This document shows positions 35,100-47,360 of a stretch of 64,000 nucleotides of DNA, piece after piece; the stretch's first letter is position 1, and every line of letters begins with the position of its first letter. The translations under genes were made by a program, and so were the position numbers. The stretch lies in the NCBI GenBank assembly GCA_021521415.1, contig JAIQDT010009139.1, positions 1 to 64,000 of the forward strand, read 5' to 3'. The notes under the pieces were generated by a model. It did not search any database and was not told where the DNA came from. It saw nothing but the letters and a program-made list of their open reading frames with translations. The stretch is from Bidens hawaiensis. Taxonomy: Eukaryota; Streptophyta; Magnoliopsida; Asterales; Asteraceae.

Positions 35100-35869
35100 A
35101 TACATTAAAGATGGGACCATCAGCAGCTAACTCTTTAGTTAAGACTAGCAACGACCAAAAGATGATAATTGTGATTAATAAAACCAATACACCTTTATTT
35201 ATTTATGTTAAATGGGTCAAATAACGATTAATTCTTCCTTGGAATGAAGTAGACCCAATCTTGAAGACGTACTAACGACTTCAAACTACGTCAGGTCGTT
35301 TGTTGATGGTTCTTTAAACTGTATGAAAACTCTTCATCTCATCTTGGATCACAACTTTTCTTCTCCATCTTCATAAAATATAAAAAACATTTGCATGAGT
35401 TATAAATATAAAATACAATAGCATGAGTTATAAAAGTTCATACAAACTGTTGATAGTTTATACACATTTGTTGCGTTGCATTGCATGATTTATAAACTAT
35501 CAGTAGTTAACTATTATTATTTTTAAATAATATTCTTAAAAATGACTTCAAATAAACAATTTCTGTGTCAACCTAACACTTAATACTTTGATCATATTTA
35601 TCCAACTAATTATTCATAAAAAACAAACAGCCTAGTAATCCTACTCATAGCAAGCTAATTGTAAGATTTGGTGACGGCAAATATTTCCTCCATCCAGAAA
35701 ATAAAGAGGTCGCTCCCGTTAAAACACCTGGCTTTAATTTAATTAATTTTTTTTTGCAAGTTTGTAGCAGTAAAATCAAATAACAAAAGTGCCAGGAAAA
35801 TTAAAACATAGTTAGAGACAAATACAAAACTACTAGATCTAAACATCTCTTAATAGTTTATAACCTTAA
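35100..35869. other. AT-rich spacer
   Basis: I see no gene, repeat pair or promoter. Short phrases such as 'gcatgagttataaa' recur near 35390-35480 without a regular period. Confidence 0.5.
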
Positions 35870-36290
35870 TCCAACATCTTCCAGAACTCCTACTCTAGAT
35901 CATGTCCTCAGAGAGATGAAAGACTTGCAAATCCTGTCTAATCTGTTTATCCCATTTCAATTTAGTTTTGTCTCTGCTCTTTCTCCCATCCACTATGATA
36001 ATTTCCACTCATCTAACTAGGGCAGTCATATGCCTCCTCATTACATGCCCAAACCATCTCAATATTCCCACCCTCATCTTATTTGCGATACACGCCACCT
36101 AGATTATCTTGAAAAACTTCATTTCTTATTCAATCTATCTTTGTATGCCCACACATCCATCTCAGCATCGCATCTCAATCACCTTCAATTTTTGCGTTCA
36201 TGTTTTCAAGATAACCTAACAACCAACCAGTTTCATATAACACAGCAGATCAAACTACAACCATATAAAAATTATTCATAAGGAAATCTA
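35870..36290 (-). pseudogene. RTE-type LINE remnant, RT C-terminal end
   Basis: The minus strand gives, across frames, MLRWMCGHTKID.IRNEVFQDNLG, then IEMVWACNEE or in another frame RWFGHVMRRHMTALV. DGRKSRDKTKLKWDKQIRQDLQVFHLSEDM follows. This order (MLRWMCG, RWFGHV.RR, KLKW...DL) is characteristic of the C-terminal tail of plant RTE-clade reverse transcriptases. Many stops and frameshifts are present and no catalytic domain remains. The 83-codon plus-strand frame at 36030 is its shadow. Confidence 0.75.
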
Positions 36291-36673
36291 AATTAATAAA
36301 CAAACCGTGTTCAAACAGAATGTGTTCGGGCTAACCCCATCAACTATTCATGCATAAATTCCCAGAAACCAATATTAATATAGATATATAATATTCGTTG
36401 TAAGAACTAATATAAAAAATAGAATGTTACACCACGTCTATGTTGAAAAGATTCAATGGTGAACATTACAATATCGAGCAATTTATATTTATTTGCTTAT
36501 TATTAATATCATTTAAGTGAATAGATTGTTTGAAATTACTTATCAAATTACTTGTGATTGAGAAATAATAATCAATAAACAATACTAATGAGAATACAAA
36601 TTGGCATTAACATGTAATCGAAATCATTAAGATTGTTATCAAAATCATATTTTCACAATTCCTCTCTCCTCCG

Positions 36674-36684
36674 TATATAAAAAA
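36674..36684 (+). promoter_or_regulatory. TATA box upstream of small-ORF gene C
   Basis: The block ctctctcctccgTATATAAAAAAGAGCTTGC is the same as in copy A (15501), and the downstream gggaacattaag/gta donor-like site is also kept. Conservation of this block while flanking sequence diverges hints at a used promoter. Confidence 0.5.
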
Positions 36685-37254
36685 GAGCTTGCACTCTCAT
36701 ATGGAATATACTCCGGTATATAACACTTTCCTCCTTTCATTTATATATTCTTCTTGGTGGGAACATTAAGGTAGAACTCAATTTGCCATTCAGGATTTCA
36801 GGGGGAAGAAAAGAAGGTAGAACTCTATTTACATTTTCCCATTTCTGTTTTAACGACTTCAGGGCGACGTTTGTGTATCTTGTTTGTTGTTCAATATTTT
36901 GTTATTACTTGAATCGGAAGCCTTTAGCTAACTACGTAGTACGTACAATCCCATTTATCATAAACCGTACAATATTTATTGCTTTACCCTCCCATACCTT
37001 AAACGATAGCTCTTTTTTTTTATGACTAACTTATATTAAAACACAAAGGACACTTCGCACGAGCGAGTAACGAGTCTACGAAAAATACGTACACCAATAC
37101 AACATTTTATCCTACCTAGAATAGTTGTTGGAAAATAATGTCTAATGGACGCTTAATTTACTGTTTTTTGGGTAGATTTTTTTCTTAAAACTAGGTTAAT
37201 TACTCGAGCATTCTCAATTCATTCCCTACCATATATTCATATACACTATATTAG

Positions 37255-37290
37255 CTTTTGAACCCGTGTATTATACGGGATTTGTCAAAC
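37255..37290. repeat. Palindromic 'acccgtgtattatacggg' motif
   Basis: CCCGTGTATTATACGGG is an imperfect palindrome of a kind widespread in plant repeats ('acccgtgcaatgcacgggt'). It is probably a terminus or remnant of a dispersed element; no boundaries could be set. Confidence 0.4.
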
Positions 37291-37834
37291 AATAAAAGTA
37301 AATTAGGTCTGTTATTTTAATTATGATTCTCAAAATACTTATGAATGTATTAAAGTTGTGTAGTTGATCAAAGCTCATGTATAAAACTGGTATTTAACTG
37401 AATATTGAATAAAATCCACACTATGTTATAACCCAATTGACAAAATGGTTTTGACCCATGACCTATAGATAGCTAGAATGAATGAGATAAGAGATTAGGA
37501 ATTAAGAGGAATGTAAGCTTGACACCTAAGATTCAATATTTTCTTTATTAGTGTAGTAAGATAATTACACTACAAATAACTGTTTTTTCTCTTCTCTATT
37601 TAATAAAATAATACTTTTTATACATTTATCATTATCTTTTTTCTTTCCTCTACTCACAAGTCACAATCACTTTCAGAAAATATTAAAATTATAGGATATA
37701 TGAACAGTGAAACCCTAAATTTAACTTTTCCATATGACAATTTCTTTCTTCTCTACTTACAATCACTCATAACCATACCATATAATTTACAAATTCCCCC
37801 CACATATTTTTAGGATCGGAATGAGAATGCTCTT

Positions 37835-38115
37835 AGACACGCATAGTGGGGCGTTTTCCCCACCCAAAAAGCCTCCATAGCATCAAGAGCACCGCCCCGA
37901 GCCGATATGGGTTGCTTTGGGGTGAGGGCGCTTCCCACAAAGCGTCGGATAAGGAGGAAAAGGTGTTTGTTAATTGGTTGGTTGGTTTTATTTGCTTTTT
38001 TATTAATATGAGAATAATAATAAAATAATAATAATAAGATAATGATTTGAAATAATCCATCCACTATACCCCTTTTAACCAAAAAGCTTTTATAATAACG
38101 TGACGCCACATAACG
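37835..38115. mobile_element. Possible MITE with GC-rich ends
   Basis: The left part (cacgcatagtggggcgtttt) and the complement of the right part (cgttttgcgttatgtggcgtcac) share gcgt/ggcgt elements in inverted orientation. The block is a GC-rich island absent from copies A and B. No clean TSD was found. Confidence 0.35.
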
Positions 38116-38358
38116 CAAAACGTCTTCACATGAACTTCATTCACACACAACACGATCTTATTTTTCTAATCTCTTTGAACTTATTTTCCCCATCCGAGCC
38201 CTTTTCTATCAAGTTCTTTTTTCAACTTCAGATGAATTGTTGTGTTTTAAAGCTTATCTTTGATTACTTCATATGAATTTGTTAGTTGTCTTTTAAAGCT
38301 TCTATAATCTAAACAAAAATGCCCATATGCTTATTAGCAAAAACTTATAAAAGTAGCA

Positions 38359-38361
<3 letters not shown>

Positions 38362-38403
<42 letters not shown>

Positions 38404-38880
38404 ACCCTTGGCAAATTGAGAACTTTAAGAATCATTTTGGATCACTAAAAAATATCTCTATAAAAATATTTAAAAAATTTAAAAAAAACGAAAATTTTAA
38501 AAAGTAAAAAAGCTAAAATTCTTATATTTCATTCTGGTTCATTAAAAAAAACCGAAAAAAAGTTTTTTTTAATTCGTGTTATACCTATACACATACGTAT
38601 ACTTTCATTTAATCTCTAGTTTACGTAATGTACGCATATGTACATTATCATTTACCTTAAATTATACATATGCGTATATATGTACATATTATACATATAT
38701 GTATAATTTAGCTAAACCGAGAATTTTATTTTTTTTTGTAAACGGGATTATAAATAAGAGTTTTGTTTTTTTACTTTTTTTTCTTTTTTTTATTTTTGGG
38801 TTTTTTGTAGTCCAAAATGGTTTTTATAGTTCTCAATTCCCAAAAAGTTCTCACATGATCCTGATCCTATATATATATAT
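38362..38880. mobile_element. TA tract plus repeat with inverted TGAGAAC ends
   Basis: After a (TA)n run, TGAGAACCC begins a low-complexity AT-rich segment that ends AAAGTTCTCACATGATCCTGATCC, followed by another TATATA run. Inverted GAGAAC/GTTCTC ends at TA-rich targets resemble a common plant non-autonomous family. The 113-codon frame at 38576 is low-complexity and not a gene. Copies A and B lack this insert. Confidence 0.55.
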
Positions 38881-38935
38881 AAAAAACTCGTTTGTTTATA
38901 CAAACTTTGATGGATAATTTCTTTCTGCGCAAACG

Positions 38936-39100
38936 ATGAATTGCACAGATTGGAACCTGTTCTTGTCTCTTGCTAGTTTTATGATGGCGGCTGCCCTCGT
39001 TTTACTTATGACTTGCTTAATTTTACATCAAAATGATCAGCAAGTGCGGAAAGAAGAAATACATAATAAAAGTGATAGCATGAAGGTTGATGAAGATTGA
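38936..39100 (+). CDS. Small hydrophobic ORF, copy C (54 aa), unrecognised
   Basis: The frame gives MNCTDWNLFLSL, a hydrophobic stretch at residues 8-31 (single membrane span or signal anchor), then HQNDQQVRKEE and an acidic tail ending SMKVDED. It aligns without gaps to copies A and B over about 41 codons, sharing M-x-C, N-x-F-L-x-L-A and QVR-x-E-E. It reads 11 residues further because A and B have lost bases before the tail. The CAG splice-acceptor context of A and B is absent here (GCGCAAACG-ATG), so its 5' structure is unclear. Keeping an open frame at this divergence favours coding. I do not know the family. A secreted or membrane microprotein is the best description. Confidence 0.5.
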   Translation: MNCTDWNLFLSLASFMMAAALVLLMTCLILHQNDQQVRKEEIHNKSDSMKVDED

Positions 39101-39367
39101 AGAACAATATTTCAGTAGAATATACGCAACTAACTAGCATATGATGCTTGAAACAAATTTATCAAATAATTAAAGTATTTATGTAGCTACTCTTTTCAAT
39201 TTTTCGTTTCCAACAGGATTTTAGCAACGATGAACATTGGCTACTTTTGGTTTCCTAACGTTGTGTTGTGTTAGATGATTGTAATGTCATGCATTGAATA
39301 GTAATGCAGTTGATTCGAGATAACCACTCTTTAAGAAAATAACATATTAAAGAAGAGACTTAGGTAG

Positions 39368-39478
39368 TGAAGAAGCACAGATCTAATCCACAAAGGACTA
39401 GATCAATATTTCCACAGATATGAACTACAATACGAACCAACAAGTCAGACGTAATCAGATCTTAGCAAGATTCCTACA
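39368..39478 (-). repeat. Tat 3' LTR, first piece
   Basis: It begins TGAAGAAGCACAG and includes 'ggactagatcaatatttcc', shared with the LTR at 3931. It continues after the inserted solo LTR at 43273 with 'ctgcaaaacagacaccgtgag', which is the next block in the intact LTRs. Confidence 0.8.
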
Positions 39479-40961
39479 TGTAACACCCCGGCTAAAGCGG
39501 AAACGTCTGAGTGTGACGTACAGGTTGCTCAAACACACGTGACACTATTAGGTGATCATAATAACATTATTTCATTTAAATCATCATGCAACACAAGTTT
39601 ATCAAATAATACAAGCTGTAAACAAATAAATAAACGAAACGATAAGTTGCTCTTTGAATATGCTATAAGCATGCTATGTGTCTTCTAACCTTCATCCTCG
39701 TATCTTTACACCTGTAGCATATGTATAAAATAAAGCCAACTATGAACATAGCTGGTGAGATTCCCACAGTTTGATATAATACGTAGATATCATACAATTC
39801 CATGAAACTTGTGAAATGAGCACATAAGGGTTCTTTACACTTGATGCAATGGACCTGAGTGTAAAGAACAAACGAAGGCCCTTTCCAGTTGGGGCTACCA
39901 ACGTACTCGGATATGAGGTACGTTTTCCACTCGATACAAATGGACCTGAGTGCAAAGGGGGGCGTATGATCATACTTATTGAGGCAATCACTTGAAATCC
40001 ATTATATGAATTGTAGTTTGTAAGCAAAAATTGCAATTCTTTAGGTTTGATAGGATACATATACTACCCCAAAAATATGAAAACATTTAAAAAGGGGGTG
40101 TGTGAAACTCACCTCGAAATCAAAGATAAACTTGGAATATAAACCGAAAGCGTGTTAAAGAATCCAAAACGATTGAACTTCATGAACTATAAATAAAATA
40201 ATAATGGCTAACTATCGGAATTATTAAAGTTACTTACTGTATAATTTGTTGGGAATAAATTATATTTTATTATAATTTTTACTAATTTTAAGGCATTTTA
40301 TTATTTAATAATATTTTTATATTATTTAATCAATAATGTAATATTATTATGGGAGATTAAGAAGCCCGGAGTTTATCGGAAATTTTATCTTGAGAATCAT
40401 CAATTTAGCGTGTTATAAAGATAATGAAAATAATTGCAACGTTTAGAAAGAACTTATAATATTAACGTTTTATAATAATTAAATATTATTTTAACTAGCA
40501 CTTGAACAATAATTTAGCACTGTTATGTGGAGCATAATATTTGCGATTTACGGATTTATGGTTTATCTCAAAAATGATTATGGTGACGGATCGTAAAGGT
40601 TAATGAAATCGAATAATGTTAACGAGAAGGGGTTACAATATAATATTATATACATGTTACTTCAACTAATAGATACGAGAATTTAATTATAATTACGAAG
40701 TACGAGCTTTGAACGGATTTTATCTTGAAAACGATTTATTTAGTGTACGAAAGGATTACATGTAACGTTTTTCTCGAAAACTTGATGGGTAAAAAAAAAG
40801 TAGGGTTCTTAGACAAATGTTGGTAAAATTTAGTTTTTAGTTTCTTTTATTTAACTTAATATAGTTTTATTTAAATTAAAATGATTTTTAATAATTGAGT
40901 TAGAGTTATAAAATAAAGAAAAAGGTTACAACAAAAAAATGATCAACATAAATGCCATGAC

Positions 40962-41030
40962 CCGGGTTCGAACCCAGGTCCTCTGGCTCATATACAAAGA
41001 TGGTAACCAAGCGGACAAAGTTGTTAATTT
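40962..41030 (-). other. tRNA-like B-box segment in LTR
   Basis: The minus strand reads GTCCGCTTGGTTACC, then about 30 bases later GGGTTCGAACCCGGG, a perfect pol III B box within a self-complementary T-arm. It is similar in position to 8446-8520 and 30103-30125 in related LTRs. It is not a complete tRNA. Confidence 0.5.
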
Positions 41031-41499
41031 GGTAAGATATGAAAATAGAACTTAAAATATAACAACACCAGCTCATCATCATCTTCCTCTTCGAACCTTA
41101 AATTTCCAATCCTTTAATCCGTTCTTTATTTGATTAAATTAGGTTGGGGGTTTCATTTTACTGGTAAAAACGATTAAGAAACATATAACACGTACCTGAA
41201 ACTGACGCATATTGATGGTGAACAGAAGATTACCGGAAACGCCATTGACGATCAGATTAAGTTACGGTGGGTTAAAAAGTAATTAGAGGGAAAAGAATGG
41301 TTTGAGCGAGTTGAGATGAGAGTCTGGATTCTATTTATACTAGTTAATGGGGCGTATAGTTGTTAATTGCATTAATTAGATTAAACGAAATTCCGGCGAA
41401 AGACACAGGAATTGAACCGCGATTATAGGGCATTATAGTATAATTAATATATTAGTTTTCATATAATATCAAGGTTTAAAGTCGTTGGACTAATTTAGC

Positions 41500-42690
41500 A
41501 GGTCGAAGAGTGAGTGTTTGGCTATGACTAATTGTTAACAATATTGGACTTTTAAGTTTAGTATTTATTGAAATGCAATTACCTTAAGTGGTTTTTATAT
41601 TTATGGGTTTATAGAGATTATGTGTTAAAACGAATGAATCTTGTCAAATAATATTACTAGATAAATTTTTAATTAAATTTGATTGATTCGAAATTTGCAT
41701 GTTAATTAATTTTAAATGTTCATGAGTTTGGTGTTATCACATGTTTGGAATATTAATGCAGGGACTCAAAAGTCAATGGAAATAAAGTTACAACTTGGTG
41801 ATGTTATGGATTCAACGAGAAATAGCCAAAATAATTGAAGGCTTGATCTATTACTGTGGGCCCATACTCAGCTCGTTTTAGATTGGGCTAAGAGAACAAA
41901 AGGGGATTGAGTAGCAGGCTACGGGGGATCTCATATATCGACAAAGGGAATTTTTTTGACAGCACCAGAAGGTTTTTTCTAGGGCAACAGGAGGCATACA
42001 AGAAAAACACCATATTCATTCACCTTCTACTTTCATATCCATGGCCTACAAAACATCAAGTGAAGACCAAATCATCATCATGAGCGGCTAGTCTTATCGA
42101 GTCACACCCGGGATGTAAAGTATTGTACTTGTTCAGTTTTTCTCATGTTTTAATAACTAAATATTTGTAATTATTAATTGTTAATCTATGAACATTGATG
42201 TTTGGTATTATTGTGCACTCAGTCGGTTTAGGTTTATTTCGATCAGAACGATTAGTTTGCCAGTTGCTGTGATACGTGTTCATAGGGTTATATTAATTAG
42301 TTTGGATGTGATAAAGCATACAATTGCAATTAGTTGAGTCACACTGGCAGGGACCGTTTGATAACTAGTGCCGTGTGTTAGCGATTGTTGATGCCTAAGG
42401 TTTAACTAGTTGATTAACCAGATTCGATTAATAATATTTAATCTGTTAAATGACATGAGATTGTTGTTTGTTACATGCTTGAACCCCGGGTGTGATTTGC
42501 TTGTGTGAATTGTTTGAACTTTAAAATAATTGTTTGTTTGACATTAAAAACTAAATCATTGCTAGTGTGATCAGCACTCTTAATAGCTACTTCATAATGT
42601 TAGGAATTAGTTTCACATTACACTGACCACATACTCCTGGTGGGTATGATACCTGACTTACCCTAGCTACTTAGGTTAATTAGGTTAATT
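41500..42690. mobile_element. Unclassified insert within solo LTR
   Basis: This stretch has no counterpart in the related LTR at 29580-34240. It ends near 'cacatactcctggtgggtatgatacctgacttaccctagctact', a phrase resembling the leader or 3' regions of large plant gypsy elements. Four tandem 'ttaggttaa' units follow (42668-42705). I could not find TSDs or a reading frame. Confidence 0.4.
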
Positions 42691-43272
42691 AGGTTAATTA
42701 GGAATTAGGTTTTTGGAGGTGGCCGGAGCCGTTTTTCGGTGGCCGGAAAATCGTGCCGGAAAAACGGGCGGCAGGGGAAAGGTTTGGGTTAATTTGTTAT
42801 ATTTTGATCATTTTACGATTTAGTCCCTGTAGAATCAAATGCTAAAAAAAACTGATTTTATTTAAGTTTAAGTTTAAAATAGATTTAATATTTATAATTT
42901 CATTTTTAACCCTGAACTTTGAGGATGTTATATCTTATGTTAAATAATTATGATTTTGGATACTTTCGCATTTAGCTCGATTAACGATTGGACTCGGGAT
43001 TTCATAAACAAATTTAACAGTAATAAATGAACGGACGTTGAACATAAACGTCGGGAATACTTCATTAATAGTAAACGATGAACATAAATACATTGGATGA
43101 TAAACCGAGTCGGAAAACATTGATGAATGTCGAACGAATCTTGGAATTTAATAATACAATCTTTATGTGTGTGTGTGTGTTTGTATATACACACACACAT
43201 ATACCTAAAAATAAAAATCCAAAAATTCGAAACGGGTCGGGTTTTCGGGTATGAAAAGTAACGAATGTTACA

Positions 43273-43818
43273 CTGCAAAACAGACACCGTGAGTCTCGCT
43301 ACGAGAAGGACAAGATGAGGGGGTATTCCTGTAACCACACTCCGGCGTGAGAATAAGTACTGTTCAGTGAACGGATAAAGCGCAAAGTACCAAGTGAATG
43401 ATGTAATATGTGGGGAGTGAATAAGTACCTCAAGATGATGATGAAGGTATTTATAGCCTGGGGTGGGGGAAGATGATTGGTGGAGTTATCCCTATCTAGA
43501 ATATTCCTTTTTACCTTAATGGACACGTGTCACACCTTGATAGGACGTGACAGCCTGGCCACGTTCAGGGCGGTTACCAGGTGTCCAGCTGTCCTTTTTC
43601 ACTATCAGGGAATGTTGTGGTGATATTCTAGAATCATTTTGTTACAACTGCTCTTCCTCGCTACGTGAGAACTTTTTATCATTTCTCCCTCGTGTAAGAT
43701 TCCTTATACGATTCGCGGACCTCTCTCATGGTTATCTGTTGATGACCCGTGGATGTTATTGGTGATCCGCGGATAGCTTTCTTGGGCTTGCGAGTCGCTT
43801 TACTACCCTACATCTATA
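43273..43818 (-). repeat. Tat 3' LTR, second piece
   Basis: It starts CTGCAAAACAGACACCGTGAG, as within the intact LTRs at 54667, has the minus-strand TATA (tatttatagcc, 43448), and ends near CCCTACATCTATA. It matches the LTRs of 3931 and 54561 in order. Confidence 0.78.
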
Positions 43819-44152
43819 ATCCTCACAGTCCATTGTTTCTTCCACAGTGTATCGCGGATGAAATTTTGGAATCACTGCTCTTTTCTGGGTGTGAGCGTGT
43901 TAAGCTTCATCCTTGTGCGCGTACTCATACTTATCTTTACTAGACTATAGGGTTTGGACTTTGGAGGTTATGATGTGATGGTTCCACTCTAAGCTATGTT
44001 AGGCGTCTTTTTCGAGGTGTCTGCACCTGTTTTTAAGCGGTTGTTTCAAAATTACTTTAATTTTGGTCAGTTCCCGCCTAACGTGCCAGCTGCTGAGTGG
44101 ACAATGGTTTTAGGTTTACATTTCCCCTTCTTATTTCATTAATTGTGATGAG

Positions 44153-44160
44153 TATAAAAA
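44153..44160 (+). promoter_or_regulatory. TATA promoter of antisense gene copy 1
   Basis: 'cattaattgtgatgagTATAAAAAGG' matches the blocks upstream of the other two antisense genes (47361 and 56756): a-t-t-a-a-t-t-g-y-g-a-t-k-a-g, then TATA. Because surrounding sequence is diverged, the block appears selectively kept. Confidence 0.75.
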
Positions 44161-44285
44161 GGAGGAACCGTTTCCGTTCGTCTTCACTTGTGCAATTTAT
44201 CTATTTGGCGATTCCTTTTCTTTATCTTCTTGACTTCTTACTTTTCCCAACCATAGCTCGCTGTGAAAAGTTCCATGACGCCTTA

Positions 44286-46800
44286 ATGGCCGGTGGAAAA
44301 AGACATGGTCCTCTTGCTACTATCGATCTCCTTCCGATAAATTGGAAGGAGAAATATTTCAATGATATAGTCCAACTATATGGATGGCTCCTGAATGGGA
44401 GCCAAAACTTGGGTTCGCTGGGTCAACCACCGACCAGCCTCCTAAAGGCAAGATTGCCTTGTACGACGAGTATTTCACCACTGGTAATCTTAGGTTACAG
44501 ATTACCAAGTTCTTGGGCCGAATTTTGACTTTAATTGGGACACACATGTCCCAGATGCATCCATTTGGGCTTATGAGGGTTAGGCATTTCGAGTTCTGCT
44601 GCCACGCCCATGGTGTTACTCCTTCCGTTGACAGGTTCCTGGCGTTCTTCAAGCTCCAAACCCGTGGGAGTTGGTTTAGCTGTTCCACCATCAGTAAAAA
44701 GCTCATGGGCACCGTGCCGCCTCGGAGTGCGCACGAATGGAAAACTAAATTCTTCTGGATTATAGAGGGCGTTATTCCATTGGCCATCACCTGCCGTTCT
44801 TTGGCGGAGAAATTTAAAGACTTCACCATAGCTGATTCCAAAAATCATCTATGGTTTGAGACCCTCACCCGCACCCCCACTCCCATTAGTGGATCCCATA
44901 ATCAACGCTTGTTGTTGGTGAGGGTGAGCCGCCTATGGCCATTTTCGGAAGAATATCCCTACTTCTCGAGGGATGATGATTGTAAGTGTTCTCCAATCTT
45001 TTTTTTAACACTTGTTTGTTGTTTTGGCAGAAGGAAATTTTTTGATGTTCTTGTGGATGGCGTGCGTGGCGACATGCACCGTCGTTCACGTGAGCACACG
45101 GAGCTTCCCATCCTTGAACAGACAAAGGAAAACATCTTTTTTCCTGAACACGGGCGTCCAAACCCGTTATCAACCAGAACACCGTTTCCCAAGGTGCGTA
45201 CATCTTAAACCCTCGTCCACTTTCTGCTACTGACTAACACGGGACGATTGTCCTTCTTTCATCTAGTGAAGATTATTCATCTAGTCAAGGGTCATCATCC
45301 TATGACGAGGAATTTCACCTTCTGATTATGCGGGTGTCCTGCGTGCGATTGCAGATCCTACCCGCAAAAGGAAGCAGAAGGAGGGTTCCGCTGGCGGGTC
45401 TGTCAAAGATGAGGGCTCCGAGCACGAGGAGTCTCCTGCTAAGACGGAAGCCCCCGCGGCTACCAAGACCAACTTGAGAGTTCGCAGAAGGCATCCACTC
45501 TTCCAAAGCCCAAGAAGGTTCTCTTGGGTGACCAAATCCTCAAGATTGCTGCCAAGGCTACTCAAGGTAAAGATTTCTTCTGAATTCTTTTTTGTGTATA
45601 TCTATGATTTTAATACTTTGCGTGTTTGACATGTCCCGCCAAGGTGGTTGTCAATGAACCATCTCATCCATCTCCGCCACCTCAGTAAAACCCTTCAGCT
45701 GGTGAAGATAAGGGCAAGACTCCAGAGAAGGAAGTGACGGGAGGGGAGGATATGCTACAATCGGAACCAATCATCCAAGATCCTCCCGTTTCTGTCTCAA
45801 GAGGTGAAGGAGTGCCTTCCCAGGCTTCTACTTCAACTCCTCCTACTCAAGGGAACCTCTTGTCTTCTTGCCTCCGTGGAAGCTTGGTCCGAGCTCACGC
45901 TTTTCAAACATGGACACACGTCTTGAATTTTTTGACCATTGCCTTCCGCCCAATGAACGCGAATGCCAACATGAGCGCTCCCAGCCCGATTTAGCTAATT
46001 ATTTTAGTTATAATCTTGCTAATGCCATATCGACGAGCCGGGAAACTTTTAAGGAGTGGGTGTCAGTGGAGGTAGACATGGAGAGGGCGAGGTAAGATGC
46101 GAAGAAGGCGGAGGCGGAGAGAGATGCCGCTCTTGAAGATGCCCGGGGAAGAGATGCAACTTTTTTGAAATATTTGGAGACTAATGCTGTTTTGGAATAA
46201 CAAGTTTCTTCCCAGGGTGATCTCATCACCCGCCATGAGGAGGAGATTCAGCGGTTGAAGGCTGAAGCCTCGGAGAGGAATAAGCAAATTTCCTAGCTTA
46301 ACGCTAACAATGCCCGCCTCTCTGAGGAAAACTCTGAATTAAAAGTCGTCACCGAACCGGCTACCTCCGAAAGAAAGTGGCTTATGAAGTATGGGCTTCC
46401 CCAGGTAAATACATCTCTAAGTCTTATCTTCAATGAATAATACCAAACTAACTTTGCTATATTTTTGTAGGTTATCGATCATATCAAGGACTGCTCTGAG
46501 CTTGGGGATTGCTTGGCCAAGCTTCTCTATCATTCCTCTCGAGCCGGAAAGAAAGTCGGATTTGAGGAACGCCTGGCAATGGCCCATGATGGTTGCGTAG
46601 CATCGGAGTTTGAACAGCACGACCAAGACACAGATGCTGACTATCACAAGAGCCTTCTAGAATTTGATGACCTCTCCTCTGCCATAAAAAATGCTATTAA
46701 AGATTGTTCCACTTGCGAGTACGGAGTCACAATACTATGTGAGTATCTTCAAGCTTCTCGAGATGATCAGGGTGGAGATATGCCCCCGCCTACCTCTTGA
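44286..46800 (+). pseudogene. Antisense gene of Tat element, copy 1 (decayed)
   Basis: It lies opposite in strand to pol, downstream of its own TATA box. The likely start is the ATG at 44286. After a frameshift near 44384 it reads PPKGKIALYDEYFTTGNLRL, THMSQMHPFGLMRVRHFEF, DRFLAFFKLQTRGSWFS and EWKTKFFWIIEGVIPLAI, matching residue by residue the pattern in the intact gene at 56887. That pattern I take as the 'putative gypsy-type transposon' domain (Pfam PF04195). Later exons carry an acidic low-complexity part, a coiled coil (EEEIQRLKAEASERNKQI) and a final exon VIDHIKDCSELGDCLAKLL to 46800. Stops at 46096, 46198 and elsewhere show it is dead. Confidence 0.8.
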
Positions 46801-47340
46801 ACTTTTGTACTTAGTAGTAGCAGTCAACTTTTGTAAATGGCTTGTATAAATCTTATGTGTGTAATTATTGGTTTGAATGAAATAAGAATTAACTTATTTC
46901 TATCTTGATGTTTCTTCTATAATGCATTCATGAATTTCTTGTATTACGCCCAATATGTATCACCTGACACGCAGATCATAATGTTTCTGACGCGTAAACT
47001 TTCATGTGATAATAATCTTATCTGCCTTAATTAACACACGAATGCCTCTAAGACTGACTTGTACCACTTCTGACCTGCGAACCATAAGTGAAACATTTTC
47101 AAGTTGAAAACACTTGCGTGTCTGTGGATTTCCAGTGATATTTGTTTAGCATCCAACTAGGTTTTAGTACCACTTTTTAGGAACCAATGTGATCGGTTTG
47201 TGCTAGCTTAGGACGATGATTTGACAACTACACATTTATGACGACTGTCATTGGAAACTGATCCTAAACTTTTCGCTTTTCCTGCCTGGCGTGTCTCAAT
47301 TCAATTAGGCCTCCCTTTTTCTCACTGCTGGATATCCTTA
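46801..47340. other. Spacer with 'acgcagatc'-type motifs
   Basis: The 3' flank of antisense copy 1 has a plausible 3' UTR (tgtataaatcttatgtg...gaataaga) and scattered 'cacgcagatcataatg' and 'gacctgcgaacc' motifs. These resemble those after copy 2 and the tandem repeats at 60145-61160. No ORF. Confidence 0.5.
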
Positions 47341-47360
47341 ATCGCATTTATTGTGATTAG

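Larger units (their letters stand above)
36337..39300 (+). repeat. Duplicated unit, copy C (dispersed paralogue of A/B)
   Basis: It matches copy A from its left border through the TATA region, the inner spacer, the small ORF and the downstream 'tttcagcagaatat...cttttggtttc' stretch. Divergence is higher than between A and B. It carries its own insertions at 37835-38115 (possible MITE) and 38362-38870 (TA tract plus an element with inverted gagaac ends), and lacks the hAT element. A short tandem duplication of 'ggtagaactc' occurs at 36770-36825. Confidence 0.85.
39479..43272 (-). mobile_element. Solo LTR (chromovirus-like) with nested insert
   Basis: The ends are TGTAACACCCCGG and CGAATGTTACA. 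The flanks CTACA (39474-39478) and CTGCA (43273-43277) are a TSD with one mismatch, inside a Tat LTR. The total of 3.8 kb exceeds other family members (1.85-2.4 kb) because of extra sequence between about 41500 and 42690. It includes a tRNA-like B-box segment at 40962-40985. No genes are present. Confidence 0.85.

Noticed and set aside
36030..36281. 83-codon plus-strand frame
   Set aside because: The minus strand shows RTE LINE tail motifs (MLRWMCG, RWFGHV), so the plus frame is its complement.
38576..38917. 113-codon frame with several hydrophobic stretches
   Set aside because: It is composed of low-complexity T-rich sequence inside a non-autonomous repeat and is not conserved in copies A and B.
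44359..45565. Long minus-strand frames opposite antisense gene copy 1 (160, 105 and 105 codons)
   Set aside because: The plus strand aligns in sense with the intact gene at 56887. The minus frames have no motif.
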